Below, one piece after another: positions 50,788-60,885 of a stretch of DNA of 64,000 nucleotides (position 1 is the first letter of the stretch; each line of letters starts with the position of its first letter). The notes under the pieces were generated by a model, which worked only from the letters and a program-made list of their open reading frames with translations, was not told the origin of the DNA and did no database searches. Position numbers and translations under genes: made by a program. The DNA is from Prorocentrum cordatum (lineage: Eukaryota; Sar; Dinophyceae; Prorocentrales; Prorocentraceae): NCBI GenBank assembly GCA_963575745.1, contig CAUYUJ010004014.1:467118-531117 (forward strand), written 5' to 3'.

Positions 50788-51554
50788 AAGCTATGTGCAT
50801 TTCATGGTATGGCTCACAAGGGATCGCTGCTGCCTGATCCAAAACTTCAGCCAGCATGGAGGCGAGAGCGCGCTTCCTGAACAAGGTATGGGGAAGACTC
50901 GGGCGAAACGGCTGCCAGGCCAGACGAGCTAGGGGTCCCCGTCCGCCGTATGGGACTCTTCTGTAGTTTTGCATTTCCATGTGAGCCCTCCGATCGACAC
51001 GCCGAACGGCCAAAAGTGTCGGCCACCACGCCGTTAGCCTCGATAGGGTTCGATCCTTTCCGAGTTTTGGTCGTCGGTTTCCACGACCCATCTTCCGAAC
51101 AAAAAAAATCCTGGGTCAAACAAGCAAGGCCCCGCTCCTCGAATACAGGATTGTCATATGCAAGTTGGTCCCCCTTCTCGAGTAAACGTGTCGCCGCCCC
51201 TCCCCCCTATCCCCGATCCGGTTCGATCATCGGTCCTTGGCTCTCCACGGTCCATCCCCAGGTACACTGCGATCGTTCGATCAAAACAAGAGGCGTCGAT
51301 TCTCCTCGTTCCCGCCCAAAGGTACCCCTCGACCAGAACAAAAGGCTCCCTCCATCCTTCTGCCCCCCCGCGCGATCGGAGGCGGAGCCTCTTCTGCGAC
51401 GCCGCGGCCGTCGTCGGGTCGGCCACCGAGGCCATCGAGGCGGCCGGCAGCCACCTGCCCCCCCCGGAAGCGCCGCTGGCCACGTGCGCTGGCGCGCTGC
51501 GCGAGGGAGGACGCCAGGCAGGTCCGGGAAGGTTCGAAGCTCGGGATTCGGGGG
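50788..51554. other. Non-repetitive DNA, no gene supported
   Basis: Normal complexity. Long forward frames (50950-52200 and 51158-52759) cross several foldbacks and microsatellites and are not considered genes. Confidence 0.45.
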
Positions 51555-51710
51555 AGAAAAAGATACGGATACGTGTTGTCCCCCTTCGTTTTCGGCCTTT
51601 CCTTGTCCTCCTGGGGAATCCTCGTTGTCACCGCTGGATTCGCCTCGAAATTCTGGTCAGAACGCACCCCAAGAGAGGTCCGGGGACAACACGTATCCGT
51701 ATCTTTCCGC
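51555..51710. repeat. Foldback with AAAGATACGGATACGTGTTG arms
   Basis: Arms of about 25 bp at 51557-51582 and 51681-51706 are perfect complements. The 98-bp interior (about 51603-51680) resembles sequence at 53486-53555 and 54308-54385. Confidence 0.85.
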
Positions 51711-51810
51711 CCCCCAAGGGATGCTCTCCAGCAGCTGCGCTTCGCCAAGAGGCGTCCAGGGGTGCCCGGTTGGCGGGTGCCGGGTTGCCGCAAAAGAGGG
51801 AGCGGACCGT

Positions 51811-51950
51811 GATGGGCCTGTTTTCCACCACCACCACCATAAGTTGGAGGAGGAGGGAGTCCTCCTCCTCCTCATCCTCCTCTTCCTCCTCCTCGTCCTC
51901 CTCCTTCCCCCCTCCAACTTATGGTGGTGGTGGTGGAAAACAGTCCCATC
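51811..51950. mobile_element. Foldback with CACCACCACCACC arms and CTC centre
   Basis: Starts GATGGGCCTGTTTTCCACCA and ends with its complement, one mismatch in about 40 bp. The centre is a CTC triplet tract. A single copy was found in the window. Confidence 0.85.
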
Positions 51951-52310
51951 AGACCAGGGAGTGCAGACGATGGAGATGTTCGAAAGGTGTGCAGCATTTG
52001 GGGGCCTCCGGGAGGCTCCTCGTCGCCGCGGTTGGGTTCCTCTCAACATGCTCGTCAGCATGCACGCCCCGCTCGCCGCGTCCGCTGGGCGCGCCGCGCG
52101 CGAGAGAGTGCCAGGCGGATCCAAGAAGGATCGAGATTCGAGCTTCGAGGAGGGAGGTTTTCGGAAGTCGTTCCCGCCGAACAACATGTCCAATGAATAA
52201 GTGCTGTGTTGGGCTTCAGAAGATAGGCCGACTCGGTTTTGCGGCGCAGGTCGGCAGTCGCAGTGTCTGCCGAGCTCGCCCCCGAACCGCATGCAGTCGG
52301 GCCGCTAAAG
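51951..52310. other. Non-repetitive DNA, no gene
   Basis: Normal complexity, no supported frame. Confidence 0.4.
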
Positions 52311-52456
52311 AGAAGGGACTCTTCTCGTCGGGGAGGGGCCCAGTGTTCCTTGCTCGTTTTGCAGCCGTTCGCAGGCTGTCCCCTGGGGTCTCCTCGGGGA
52401 GATCGCAGTATCTGACTCCTGGGAAAAAAAGGGCCCTCGTTCCCTATCCAGGGTTC
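52311..52456 (+). repeat. Dispersed repeat, copy 2 (partner at 27743)
   Basis: Shares GGGGAGGGGC..GTGTTCCT, TCGTTTTGCA and the end GGGAAAAAAAGGGCCCTCGT with the first copy. Confidence 0.65.
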
Positions 52457-52739
52457 CGTGTGACAGCGCTTCGGCTGCAGCGCGCGAGCGCCGCCAAGCG
52501 GCGCCGCTCCGAGGCGCCACTTGCCCCCTGGGTCGGGGGCGGGACCCGCGCGAGGGAGCGCCCGCCCAGCTCTGGCAGCCGAGGGGCTCCCCGCCGCCGC
52601 GGCGGGGTGCCTCTCGGCAGGCTCGTCGGCACGCGCGCCCGGAGGAGTCTGGGGGGGGGGGGAGCTGTGGAGGGAGCTGTGGCCTCGCAGGTTCGGGTAC
52701 TCCTGGGAGGTCAAATGCTGATTGAGCCCTGGTCCGAAA

Positions 52740-52829
52740 TCCCGCTTCATCCGGCTTAATCCCGCTTGATCCCGCTTAATCCGGCTCAATCCCGCTTGAT
52801 CCCCCTTAATCTGGCTCAATCCCGCTTGA
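52740..52829 (+). repeat. 10-bp tandem repeat x9 with 30-bp higher order
   Basis: Nine exact-length 10-mers of TCCCGCTTGA type. Every third unit is identical (TCCCGCTTGA) and the middle one is TCCGGCTNAA-like, giving three 30-bp super-units. Confidence 0.95.
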
Positions 52830-53572
52830 TCCGAGGCCCACTCTGGCTTAACAGCCCGCCAATGGGTCTCAATCCTCCTGAATCCTTCCGACGAACACCT
52901 CCCAGTAGTTGCCTCCCAACGCAGGAGAAGCATCTGCATGAGCATGTAAACTCTCAGAGCTCCGCGCAGATCCCCTGGACCGGCGCCCTGGTCCGCCTGG
53001 CGGCGGGGAGAGCCCGAGGGCGCCAGGCCGGCCTGGCAAGAGGCGGTCCGGCAGTCGGTTCGACTGAGATTTCCCCAGAAAGTGTTCAGGAGTCGTGCCC
53101 TGGCCTCAATGACAGCTCCGTGTTTTTGTCATAAAGGCCACGGTCTCTGGTAACAAACACGTTGAGATGCACGTGGCCATGCTCTCGCCCGTGTCCCCTG
53201 TCAGCCGACCTCTTGCTCCTCGACCCGCCTCTTCTCACCTGTGCTGCTGTCGGGGTGCTCTTCTGGGGGAATCGAGAAGGCCTGTGACGAATGGGTTTGC
53301 CTCGCTCCTCCCCCTCGCCCCCGGCGCCCGCGTCGCCAGGCATTCTGCGACGACCGCCGCTGGAACTCCATCGGCAGTCTCCAGGCGCGCGGCGGAAGCA
53401 CGCGGGGAGCTCCGTGGCGGAGGGGCCGCGGCGCGAGCGAGGACCAGGGAAGGAGAGGGTACCGATAGCGTTTCCCGTTTTGGAGAGCCCTCGCCGCCAC
53501 GGCCGGATTCCCCTCGAGATCGTGGCCAGAACACGCTCCCGGACAGGGCCCTGGAGTAGCGGTGCGGATCGC
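52830..53572. other. Degenerate foldback copy and non-coding DNA
   Basis: 52940-53100 contains CTCCGCGCAGATCCC and a CGGCGCCCTGG centre, like a worn copy of the next element. 53486-53555 holds GAGAGCCCTCGCCGCCACGG, shared with 54308-54385 and, more distantly, 51603-51680. No gene is supported. Confidence 0.45.
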
Positions 53573-53816
53573 GTTTCGTCTTCCCACGGGAGGAGCAACG
53601 GGGAACGAGTAACCACATAAACATACAAATTCTGAGGTCCCCGCGGATTTCTCGGATCGGCGCTGGAGCCCCTGGCGGCGCCTCTTGCGCCGCCCTTGAC
53701 GCGCTCTGCGCGCCAGGGGGGGGTCAAGCGCCGATCCGAGAAATCTGCGCGGACCTCCGAGTTTTCATGTTTATGCCATTGTTCGTTCCCCTAGTTTCGG
53801 CTTCCCACGGGAGGAG
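53573..53816. mobile_element. Foldback element with 65-bp arms between 23-bp direct repeats
   Basis: Arms 53600-53665 and about 53728-53791 are complementary, sharing ATTTCTCGGATCGGCGCT and CATAAACAT words, around a GC-rich centre CTGGCGGCGCCTCTTGCGCC. Outside lie direct repeats GTTTCGTCTTCCCACGGGAG (53573) and GTTTCGGCTTCCCACGGGAG (53794), each continuing GAG. Confidence 0.8.
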
Positions 53817-54113
53817 GGAGCGACTCTGTGGCGGAGGGTTCGGGGGGGTGCTGCTGCAGCGGGGGTATGGCGGGCAGCGCGAGCGAGGATGAGGAGAAGA
53901 AAGGGTACGATAGGTCAACGCCGCGTTGACGCGGCGGCGACGCCAGCGCGGGCGTGAAAGGTTGAATTTCACCAGTTGCCAGGAGTCGGCCAGCATGGAA
54001 CGATGTCTCACATTGGCGTTCAAGCTCAATCGATTCACGGGGTGTTCAGAAATCAGCGCCCGCTCCATCGCGACATGAACCCTCCGCACCGATACCGCCT
54101 TGGAGATTGGAGG

Positions 54114-54308
54114 CCCCCAAGAAACAATTCACATGATTTCTTGGATGTCCACACGGATTTCTTGCATCGGCGTTTGGCCCCGCTGGCGGCGCCTCCAGCG
54201 CCGCCCATGGTCGCGCTCCGCGCGACAGAGACGGAGGGCCAGCGTCGATCCGAGAAAACCACGCGGATCTCCGAGACGTGATGTTTATGTTTGTTTCGTT
54301 TCTTTGGG
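54114..54308. mobile_element. Foldback element, second copy
   Basis: The same plan as 53573-53816: arms with GATTTCTTGG, CACGGATTTC and ATCGGCGTTTGG pair with GGCCAGCGTCGATCCGAGAA and ACGCGGATCTCC. The centre CTGGCGGCGCCTCCAGCGCC matches the first copy. It is more diverged and lacks clear flanking repeats. Confidence 0.7.
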
Positions 54309-54545
54309 AGAGCCTTCGTCGCCACGGCTGGACTCATCTCGATGCTCTGGTCAGGACGCACTCCCGGAGAGGGCAGCGGAGTAGCAGTTCTTCTGTTCCC
54401 GCAGAGGAGGTTCTCAGGAGACGAGGCAAACGAAGCGGGGCAGTAGGCATAAGGTGCGAAGGACATTGGAGCTCGCAGGCTCCTCAGCTGCGGTGAGGGG
54501 CGCCACCCCGCCTAAAAACGAAGGCGCTTCGGAGAGCCTCCGGCA
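54309..54545. other. Shared module and non-coding DNA
   Basis: Begins GAGAGCCTTCGTCGCCACGG, matching 53486. No gene. Confidence 0.45.
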
Positions 54546-54582
54546 GGGAGGAGGAGGAGGAGGAGGAGGAGGAGGAGGGTCT
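54546..54582 (+). repeat. GGA microsatellite
   Basis: About 12 GGA units. Confidence 0.95.
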
Positions 54583-55000
54583 CTCCCTTCGGGCCCTCTT
54601 ATTGTAGTGGCCTCCAGCCAGCGCCGCCGATCCGGGGTGCTACCGATTCTGTTTGCAACGGATGACCTCTTATGTTTAAAAGTAGAGCGTTCGCTCGAGA
54701 CACCCTCATAAGATGGAGATGTTGAACTCGCTTGGGTAACCTTCGGAGATTCGAAAGTGACGATCTCACGTGAAGAGCCAAACTCGTGGGATGTTGACGT
54801 AGCTGATGTGTGACACCTTTGGGGGGTCGCTCCTGGGCTTCTCGTGGGGGGGGGAGGCATCCTGGAGGCTTCTTGGGGGCGCGCTGGAGGAAGTTGTTGA
54901 ATCTCTTGGGGACCTTTGGGGGGCCTCCTTGGGGCTTCTTGGGCCGTCTTGGGCCCTTCTTGGGCTGTCTTGGAGCCCTCTTCGGGCGTGAATGGCGTCA
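54583..55000. repeat. Normal DNA then TTGGGGCC minisatellite (54820-55000)
   Basis: 54583-54815 shows nothing recognisable. After that come degenerate CTTGGGGCCTC units of the dispersed minisatellite type. Confidence 0.6.
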
Positions 55001-55002
55001 GC

Positions 55003-55855
55003 CATGGCGTCGGCCCTCCCCCCCCCCTCTCCTCTCCCGAGCCTGAACGGCGTCAGCCACCCCCCCCCCCGACAGAGTGAAGCTTGAGCGAGCTCCCCAC
55101 CCCCCTCCCCCCTCCCGGGCCTGAATGGCGTCAGCCACGGCGTGAGCCCTCCCCCCTCCCCCCCGACTCCCCCCCTCCCCCCTCCTGGGCCGATATCAGC
55201 TATGGCGTCAGCTCCCTCCCCCCCGACAGAGCGAAGCCTTGAGAGATTCCCCCCTCCTCCCCCCTCCCGGTCTGATGGCGTCCTCCCCCCCCCCCCCGAC
55301 TCTCTTCTCCCGGGCTTGAATCTCCCCCCCCCCCCCCTCCCCCCTCCTGGACCTGAATGGCGTCAGTTATGGCGTCAGCCCCCTCCCCCCCCGACAGAGC
55401 GAAACTTGAGGCGAGCTCCCCCCCCTCCCCCCTCCCGGGCCTGAATGGCGTCAGCCATGGCGTGAGCCCCCCCCCACCTCCCTCCTCCGGGGCCTGAATT
55501 GCGTCAGCCATGGCGTTCCCCCCCCTCCTCCCCCTTCCTGGGCCTCAATGGCGTGAGCCCATGGCAGTCAGCCCCTCCCGCCCCCCCGACAGAGCGAAGC
55601 TTGAGCGAGCTCAAGCCACGCTCCCCCCCCCCCGACTCCCTCCTCCCTGAGGGCCTGAATGGCGTCAGCCATGGCGTCCCCTCCCCCCCCTCTCCCTCCC
55701 GGGCCTGGATGGTGTCAGCTATGGCGTCAGCCTCCCCCCCCCCGACAGAGCGAAGCTTGAGCGAGCTCCCCATCCCCCTTCCCCTTCCCGGGCCTTGATG
55801 GCGTCAGCCATGGCGTCAGCCCCCCCCCCGACAGAGCGAAGCTTGAGCGAGCTCA
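55003..55855 (+). repeat. Minisatellite of GGCGTCAGCCATGGCGTC and GACAGAGCGAAGCTTGAG modules
   Basis: Two modules alternate irregularly, separated by C/T-rich runs. GGCCTGAATGGCGTCAGCCA occurs about eight times and GACAGAGCGAAGCTTGAGCG about six times. Forward Pro/Ser frames and reverse Gly/Glu frames are artefacts. Confidence 0.9.
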
Positions 55856-56335
55856 AGCCCCCGCTCTCAGAAGCTCACGCGCCGGATCGGCGGATTTGTG
55901 TTCGCTTCTCTATGCCTTGCTATGGCTGGCTGCGTCCGCCAGGCTGAACTAGTTTACCATCGGCCTACGTCAGCTTTCGATACCTTTCGGGGGTGGATAG
56001 ACCTCCTACCCTGACACTTCGATTAGCGAATTGGCCGTTTTCGGTTCGCGAGAAGCCGTCGCGGCCGTCATTTCTGCGGGTCCAGGTCCGTCGGTTTCGG
56101 TCCTAGGCCATTTTCACTAAAGGGAGGTTTACTAAAGGTAGGTTTGTCCATCGCCGAACCTTTGTCCTGCACACCCTGAACGCAACGATCCCAGACCCAT
56201 GTCCGTGCAACGTCAAAAAGGGGCTCTCCTCTGCTGCGGGCGGGGCGGGGCAAGGCTTGAGGATCAGGTGGAGGGGGTGGCCCTGCACCTGCAAGGTTTC
56301 CCCCGGGGAGCGTAGGGGACCCCAGGAGGAGGAGG
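55856..56335. other. Non-repetitive DNA, no gene
   Basis: Normal complexity. AAGGCTTGAGGATCAGGTGG at about 56252 recurs at 56429. Confidence 0.45.
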
Positions 56336-56440
56336 GAGAGGAGGAGGTGGAAGAGGGGTAGGGGGAGGAGGAGATGTAGGAGGAGGGAGGAGGAGGAGGA
56401 GGAGGAGGAGGAGGAGGGGGAGGAGAAGGAAGGCTTGAGG
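56336..56440 (+). repeat. GGA tract between 30-bp direct repeats
   Basis: GAG/GGA triplets between the two copies of AAGGCTTGAGGATCAGGTGG. Confidence 0.8.
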
Positions 56441-56463
56441 ATCAGGTGGAGGGGGTGGCTTGG

Positions 56464-56568
56464 CATCGCTCGGACGTGTGTTTGCCTCTTCCTCGGCGAG
56501 GGCCATCGAGGAGTCTTCTGGGCCCTCTCTGCGAGAAGATGAAAGGGAGGACGGACGTCCGAGCGATG
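56464..56568 (+). mobile_element. 122-bp MITE family, copy D (105 bp)
   Basis: Both perfect 14-bp ends are present (CATCGCTCGGACGT, ACGTCCGAGCGATG) and GGCGAGGGCCATCGAGGAG is retained, but the A-rich interior is lost or replaced. Confidence 0.8.
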
Positions 56569-56945
56569 GCGAGGGGGAGGAGGAGGAGGAGGAGGTAGGA
56601 GGAGTGAGGAGGAGGAGGAGGAGGAGGAGGAGGATGAGGAGGGAGGAGGGATGAGGGAGGAGGAGGAGGGAGGAGGGAGGAGGGAGGAGGGAGGAGGGAG
56701 GAGGAGGAGGGAGGAGGGAGGAGGGATGGAGGGAGGGAGGGAGGAGGGAGGAGGGAGGAGGAGGAGGAGGAGGAGGAGGAGGAGGAGGAGTAGGAGGAGG
56801 AGGGAGGGGGAGGGGGAGGGGTGAGGGGGAGGGGAGGGGGAGGAGGAGGAGGAGGAAAAGGAGGAGGAGGAGGAGGAGGAGCAAGAGGAGCAAGATGAGG
56901 AAGCAAGAGGAGGAAGAGGAGGAGGAAGAAGAAGAAGAGCGCACC
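56569..56945 (+). repeat. GGA trinucleotide tract
   Basis: Nearly continuous GGA/GAG with GGGA interruptions; reverse Pro/Ser/Leu frames are artefacts. Confidence 0.95.
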
Positions 56946-56978
56946 GTGCCTCGGCGCACTTTGTCTCCCCGCAGCCGC

Positions 56979-57239
56979 CTAAGCCGACGGCGCGTGGCGG
57001 GGCAAGCGGAGGGCCCTCTCTGAGGCCTTGATGTGGTCCACGAGCAGACCGAATTCGGCGGTGTCCGCATCGGTGTGCTTGATGGCGTGGTACGCCGTAT
57101 AGGCAATCACAAGGACCTCGAAGTGGCGGTCGTGGTCAGGAATCCGCACGCACAGGCGATCCAGACGATGGACAGGAAGATCGGCAGCAGGAGCATGTAG
57201 TGCCACTCGAATGGCACGCCATAGGATGGGGCATGCCAT
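56979..57239 (-). pseudogene. Possible exon remnant of a membrane protein
   Basis: On the minus strand one frame reads FEVLVIAYTAYHAIKHTDAD and then EFGLLVDHIKASERALR, which looks like real protein. In the neighbouring frame just upstream (57239-57110) the sequence is FEWHYMLLLPIFLSIVWIAC, a likely membrane span. The two would need a frame change to join. A third piece lies at 57462-57542. No splice sites can be assigned and no family is recognised. Confidence 0.3.
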
Positions 57240-57241
57240 TC
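57205..57241. repeat. Short inverted repeat
   Basis: CGAATGGCACGCC and GGCATGCCATTCG pair with one mismatch across 11 nt. It coincides with the start of the possible exon above. Confidence 0.6.
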
Positions 57242-57325
57242 GGAGGAGGAGGAGGAGGAGGAGGAGGAGGAGCAGCAGGAGGAGGAGGGAGGAGCAGGAG
57301 GAGGAGGGAGGAGCAGGAGGAGGGG
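57242..57325 (+). repeat. GGA microsatellite
   Basis: GGA units with CAG interruptions. Confidence 0.9.
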
Positions 57326-57461
57326 GTGCGGGGGATGGCGTGGCTGCCTGCCCTCGCTCCTCCCCGGTGGCGGGCGCCACGGGCGCGGCGGAGCCGTCTC
57401 CCGCGCGCGTCAGCCAGTCGGGCAGGAGGAACCTTTTGGGGGGAGGGCGCGTCGGCGCGGC

Positions 57462-57542
57462 TCAGGCGAGAACGAAAGACTGGTCGATCAGACAGCACCC
57501 GAACTCCATCCTCACCACATACTCGAACAGCGTGCGGATGTA
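57462..57542 (-). pseudogene. Possible exon remnant
   Basis: The minus-strand frame reads YIRTLFEYVVRMEFGCCLID followed by QSFVLA and a stop. It shares EFGxLxD wording with the 56979-57239 piece, so the two may derive from one gene or a duplicated exon. Evidence is limited to sequence texture. Confidence 0.25.
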
Positions 57543-58370
57543 GTGGGGGAAGGGGGGAGTGGTGGGGGGGGTCTGGCTCCGGACCTCTGCTCGGTGCGAC
57601 TGCTTGGAGCAGTGCGTCCTAGGAATGGGGGGGAGGCTTCATCTGCTCAGACGTGATCGTGTCGTAAAAACATCAGGACGGGAGGCTTTTGGCCGATTTC
57701 GGACTCGGAGCCGGCAAACAACGGCTCAGGGTAAAAAATTGGTCCCGGGGTAAGGGTCTCGGGACTTCCAGGGACCCCGCATGGAAAAAATCAGGGCGTC
57801 GCATGTCTGGGATCGGGAAGCGGCACGAGCATGAGCGTCCTGGTGCCGCCTTTTTGTTAGTGACTCTCTTAGAGCAGGGGAGGGGCAGAGCAGGAGGGGG
57901 GAAGGGCAGGGGCTGCCGTGAAGAGGGGCGGGCAACGATGGCGCCGACGGAGGTGCCGCGAGCGGGGGGGGGAGAGGGGCCCTTCCGCTCCCCGTGCGTT
58001 TAATTTACAGGAGGAGGTGAAGAGGAGGAGGAGGAGGAGGAGGAGGAGGAGGAGGATCGAGTGCTGCGGAGAGGGAAGAGAGGCGGTGAGGAGCGTGAGG
58101 ACGGAGGGGGGGAGAGACAAGAGGGAAGGAGGACGACAACGACGAGGATGGCGAGGAGGACGTAGAGGAAGATGGCGACGAAGACGAGGATGACAAGAAC
58201 GACGACGACGACGACGAGGAATGGATCGGGGCGCGCGCGCGCGCGCACGCTCGCCGCGGCCGCCAGCAGGTGGACCTCGCACCGCCCGACAAGAAGGCGG
58301 ACGTGCCGCGGCCGGCCGCGAGGCGCCGGGCGGGTGCGATGGTCAATGAAGGGGAACTGGGACACACGAA
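57543..58370. other. Non-repetitive DNA with GGA (58012-58056) and GAC/GAG triplets (58130-58220)
   Basis: No gene supported; frames over the triplets are Arg/Thr or Ser/Val artefacts. Confidence 0.5.
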
Positions 58371-58473
58371 TAAATACACCTGGGTTTCTGTCTTCCCCCC
58401 CACTTCCAATATTTTCCCATATTTTCTCGGGAATCCACGATTGATTGTGTCTGTGTGTGTGTTTTCCCCTCCT
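58371..58473 (-). repeat. Dispersed repeat K, copy 5 (inverted)
   Basis: Reverse complement of the K family, with CCACTTCCAATATTTTCCCA and GTGTCTGTGTGTGTGTTTTC. Confidence 0.8.
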
Positions 58474-58478
58474 GAGTC

Positions 58479-58903
58479 AAGCAGTGGCGAAGCGTCCCGG
58501 CTCGCCTACAGTCGGGGAAACGTGAGGTTCGAGTAGGCCGGAACTCGGGCTTGCCGACGCTTTTTTGAGGAGCGCGTCGTGGATTTTGGCGGTCCAGTTT
58601 TCGTGGGATGTTTGCAGCAGGAGTTCGCGTCAAATTTCAGATTGGGTCTCGTCATTTGTATGATGACCCCGTCAGGCCAACCCGAGTCTTACGTCTTCCC
58701 GATATAGGCCCACCAAAGAATGTTCTGGGAACCTTGTGGGGTCTGCACGGAAAATTCTGGGAACATTTCTGGCCGAGGCTGGCTTGTTTCAGCACGTCGG
58801 GCTTATGTTATGAGAGCATGGTGCTTGCTATGAGAACATGTTTGGGTTCTGAGAGCATGTCGTGGTTGGCCTATAGGAATGCCAGGACGGTCAGTCCCTG
58901 CTC
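58479..58903 (+). mobile_element. 230-bp dispersed repeat, copy 3, with nested insertion
   Basis: 58479-58510 matches the first 33 bp of copy 2 and 58703-58903 matches the rest. The 192 bp between them (58511-58702) start GTCGGGGAAACGTGAGG and end with a related inverted sequence (ACGTCTTCCCGAT). The insertion therefore has inverted ends of its own. Confidence 0.7.
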
Positions 58904-59054
58904 AAGATGTGGGCCTCCGGGGACCTGCGGGTACATCCCAGAGGCTTGGGGCCGCCTTGGGCCGTCTTGGGCCGTGAGCTTGGGGCCGCCTTGCGCCGTT
59001 TTGGGCCGCCTTGGGCCGTCTAGCTGCCGTTGTTTGGGCGGTCCTTGGGAACGA

Positions 59055-60706
59055 CTTATTGAATCGCTTCGCTCATTCCGCCGGCCCGAATTGTGCCATC
59101 GCGGGTTCTTGGGGGGTCTTGGGAGCCCTTGGAAGCTTCGTGGGACCTTCGTGGGAACTTTGGGAGGCCTCGTGGATGGCTCTGGGTGGGCCGTCTTGGT
59201 GGTCTCTTGGGGGGGTCTGCCTGGCCTCGTGGGGGCCTCCTGGGAGCTTCCTGGGGGTCTCTTGGGGGCCTCTTGGGGCTTTCTTGCGGCCTGTCGGGGG
59301 CCTCTTGGGGCTCTCTTGGGGGCTTCGTGGGGCTACTTGGGGGCTTGTAGGGGCATTTCGGGGGCGTGTTTGGGCGGGAGGCTCAAAATTTCCGTTCAGG
59401 TTGCCCCTGTGGACCTCAATCATGGGGCCGTCTTGGGGCCTCTTGGACCGTCTTGAGGGTTTCTTGGGCCTTCTTGGAGCGCTCTTGGGCCGTCTTTGAG
59501 CGGTCTTGAGGGTCTCTCGGGCCGTCTTGGGGTGATCTTGGGGGCCTCTTGGACCGCCTTGAAAGGTGTGAAAGACGAAGAGGCGGATATGTTAAAAATG
59601 CACGCTTTCCTAAGGGAATGAGACGGTTTTTGCTTGTGGGAGCCCTCTTGGGACGCCGCTTAGGGACCTCTTGGGGCGTCTTGAAGGCCTGTTGGGCCGT
59701 CTTGAGGCCATCGTAGGCGCTTGGGGGTGATATTTCGGCGTCTCCCGGCTCTCTTGGACCGTCTGGAGGGCTTCTCGGGCCCCTCTTGGACCGATTTGGA
59801 GCCCTCCTGGGCTCCGAAAAAGAGTTCTTGAGGGTTTCTTGGGCCTTCTTGGAGCGCTCTTGGGCCGTCTTTGAGCGGTCTAGAGGGTCTCTCGGGCCGT
59901 CTTGGGGTGATCTTGGGGGCCTCTTGGACCGCCTTGAAAGGTGTGAAAGACGAAGAGGCGGATATGTTAAAAATGCACGTTTTCCTAAGGGAATGAGACG
60001 ATTTTTGCTTGTGGGAGCCCTCTTGGGACGCCGCTTAGGGACCTCTTGGGGCGTCTTGAAGGCCTGTTGGGCCGTCTTGAGGCCATCGTAGGCGTTTGGG
60101 AGTGATATTTCGGCGTCTCCCGGCTCTCTTGGACCGTCTGGAGGGCTTCTCGGGCCCCTCTTGGACCGATTTGGAGCCCTCCTGGGCTCCGAAAAAGAGT
60201 TCTTGAGGGTTTCTTGGGCCTTCTTGGAGCGCTCTTGGGCCGTCTTTGAGCGGTCTTGAGGGTCTCTCGGGCCGTCTTGGGGTGATCTTGGGGGCCTCTT
60301 GGACCGCCTTGAAAGGTGTGAAAGACGAAGAGGCGGATATGTTAAAAATGCACGTTTTCCTAAGGGAATGGGACGATTTTTGCTTGTGGGAGCCCTCTTG
60401 GGGCGCCGCTTAGGGACCTCTTGGGGCGTCTTGAAGGCCTGTTGGGCCGTCTTGAGGCCATCGCAGGCGTTTGGGAGTGATATTTCGGCGTCTCCCGGCT
60501 CTCTTGGACCGTCTGGAGGGCTTCTCGGGCCTCTCTTGGACCGTTTGGAGCCCTCCTGGGCTCCGAAAAGGGACCTTGCCGGGACCTTGCCGGGGTACTT
60601 TTCGTCCGGGGACCCCCAGGGCCCGCCCCGCGCGCGCGAACTAGAAATATTGTTGAGCAGTTACCGGAGATCTTAGCACGCCTCTGGCCCGTTGGGCCGG
60701 CGAATT
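59055..60706 (+). repeat. Left arm of a large inverted repeat, with 375-bp tandem units
   Basis: The outer end is CTTATTGAATCGCTTCGCTC at 59055 and the inner end GTTGGGCCGGCGAATT at 60706. Between 59440 and 60600 a 375-bp unit is repeated about three times: the landmark GAAAGGTGTGAAAGACGAAG lies at 59561, 59936 and 60311, exactly 375 bp apart. The unit carries an AT-richer core (GGATATGTTAAAAATGCACG) in TTGGGGCC-type sequence. Short forward frames repeat with the unit and are not called as genes. Confidence 0.9.
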
Positions 60707-60710
60707 CAGC

Positions 60711-60885
60711 CACGCGCAGAAGGGGGGTGGGGGGAGGGGGGAGGGTTTTTTAGAAGCACCCTTGTTTCTTAGAAGGCGCGGGCCTAATCTATAGATGTAT
60801 GGCCGGCGCCTTCTAAGAAGCAACCTCCTTCTAAGAAGCCCTCCCCCCTCCCTCCACCCCTTTTTGCGCACCGCACCGCCAACTT
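60711..60885. mobile_element. Foldback element, copy 2, in the palindrome spacer
   Basis: Same sequence and structure as 25932-26096, including GGCGCGGGCCT, CTATAGATGTA and GGCCGGCGCCTTCTAAGAAG. Confidence 0.8.

Noticed and set aside
51047-51066. GGTTCGATCC, resembling a tRNA B box
   Set aside because: One base short of the consensus and no A box or cloverleaf nearby.
50950-52759. Forward frames of 416 and 533 codons
   Set aside because: They cross two foldbacks, a CTC tract and a dispersed repeat; no protein-like region.
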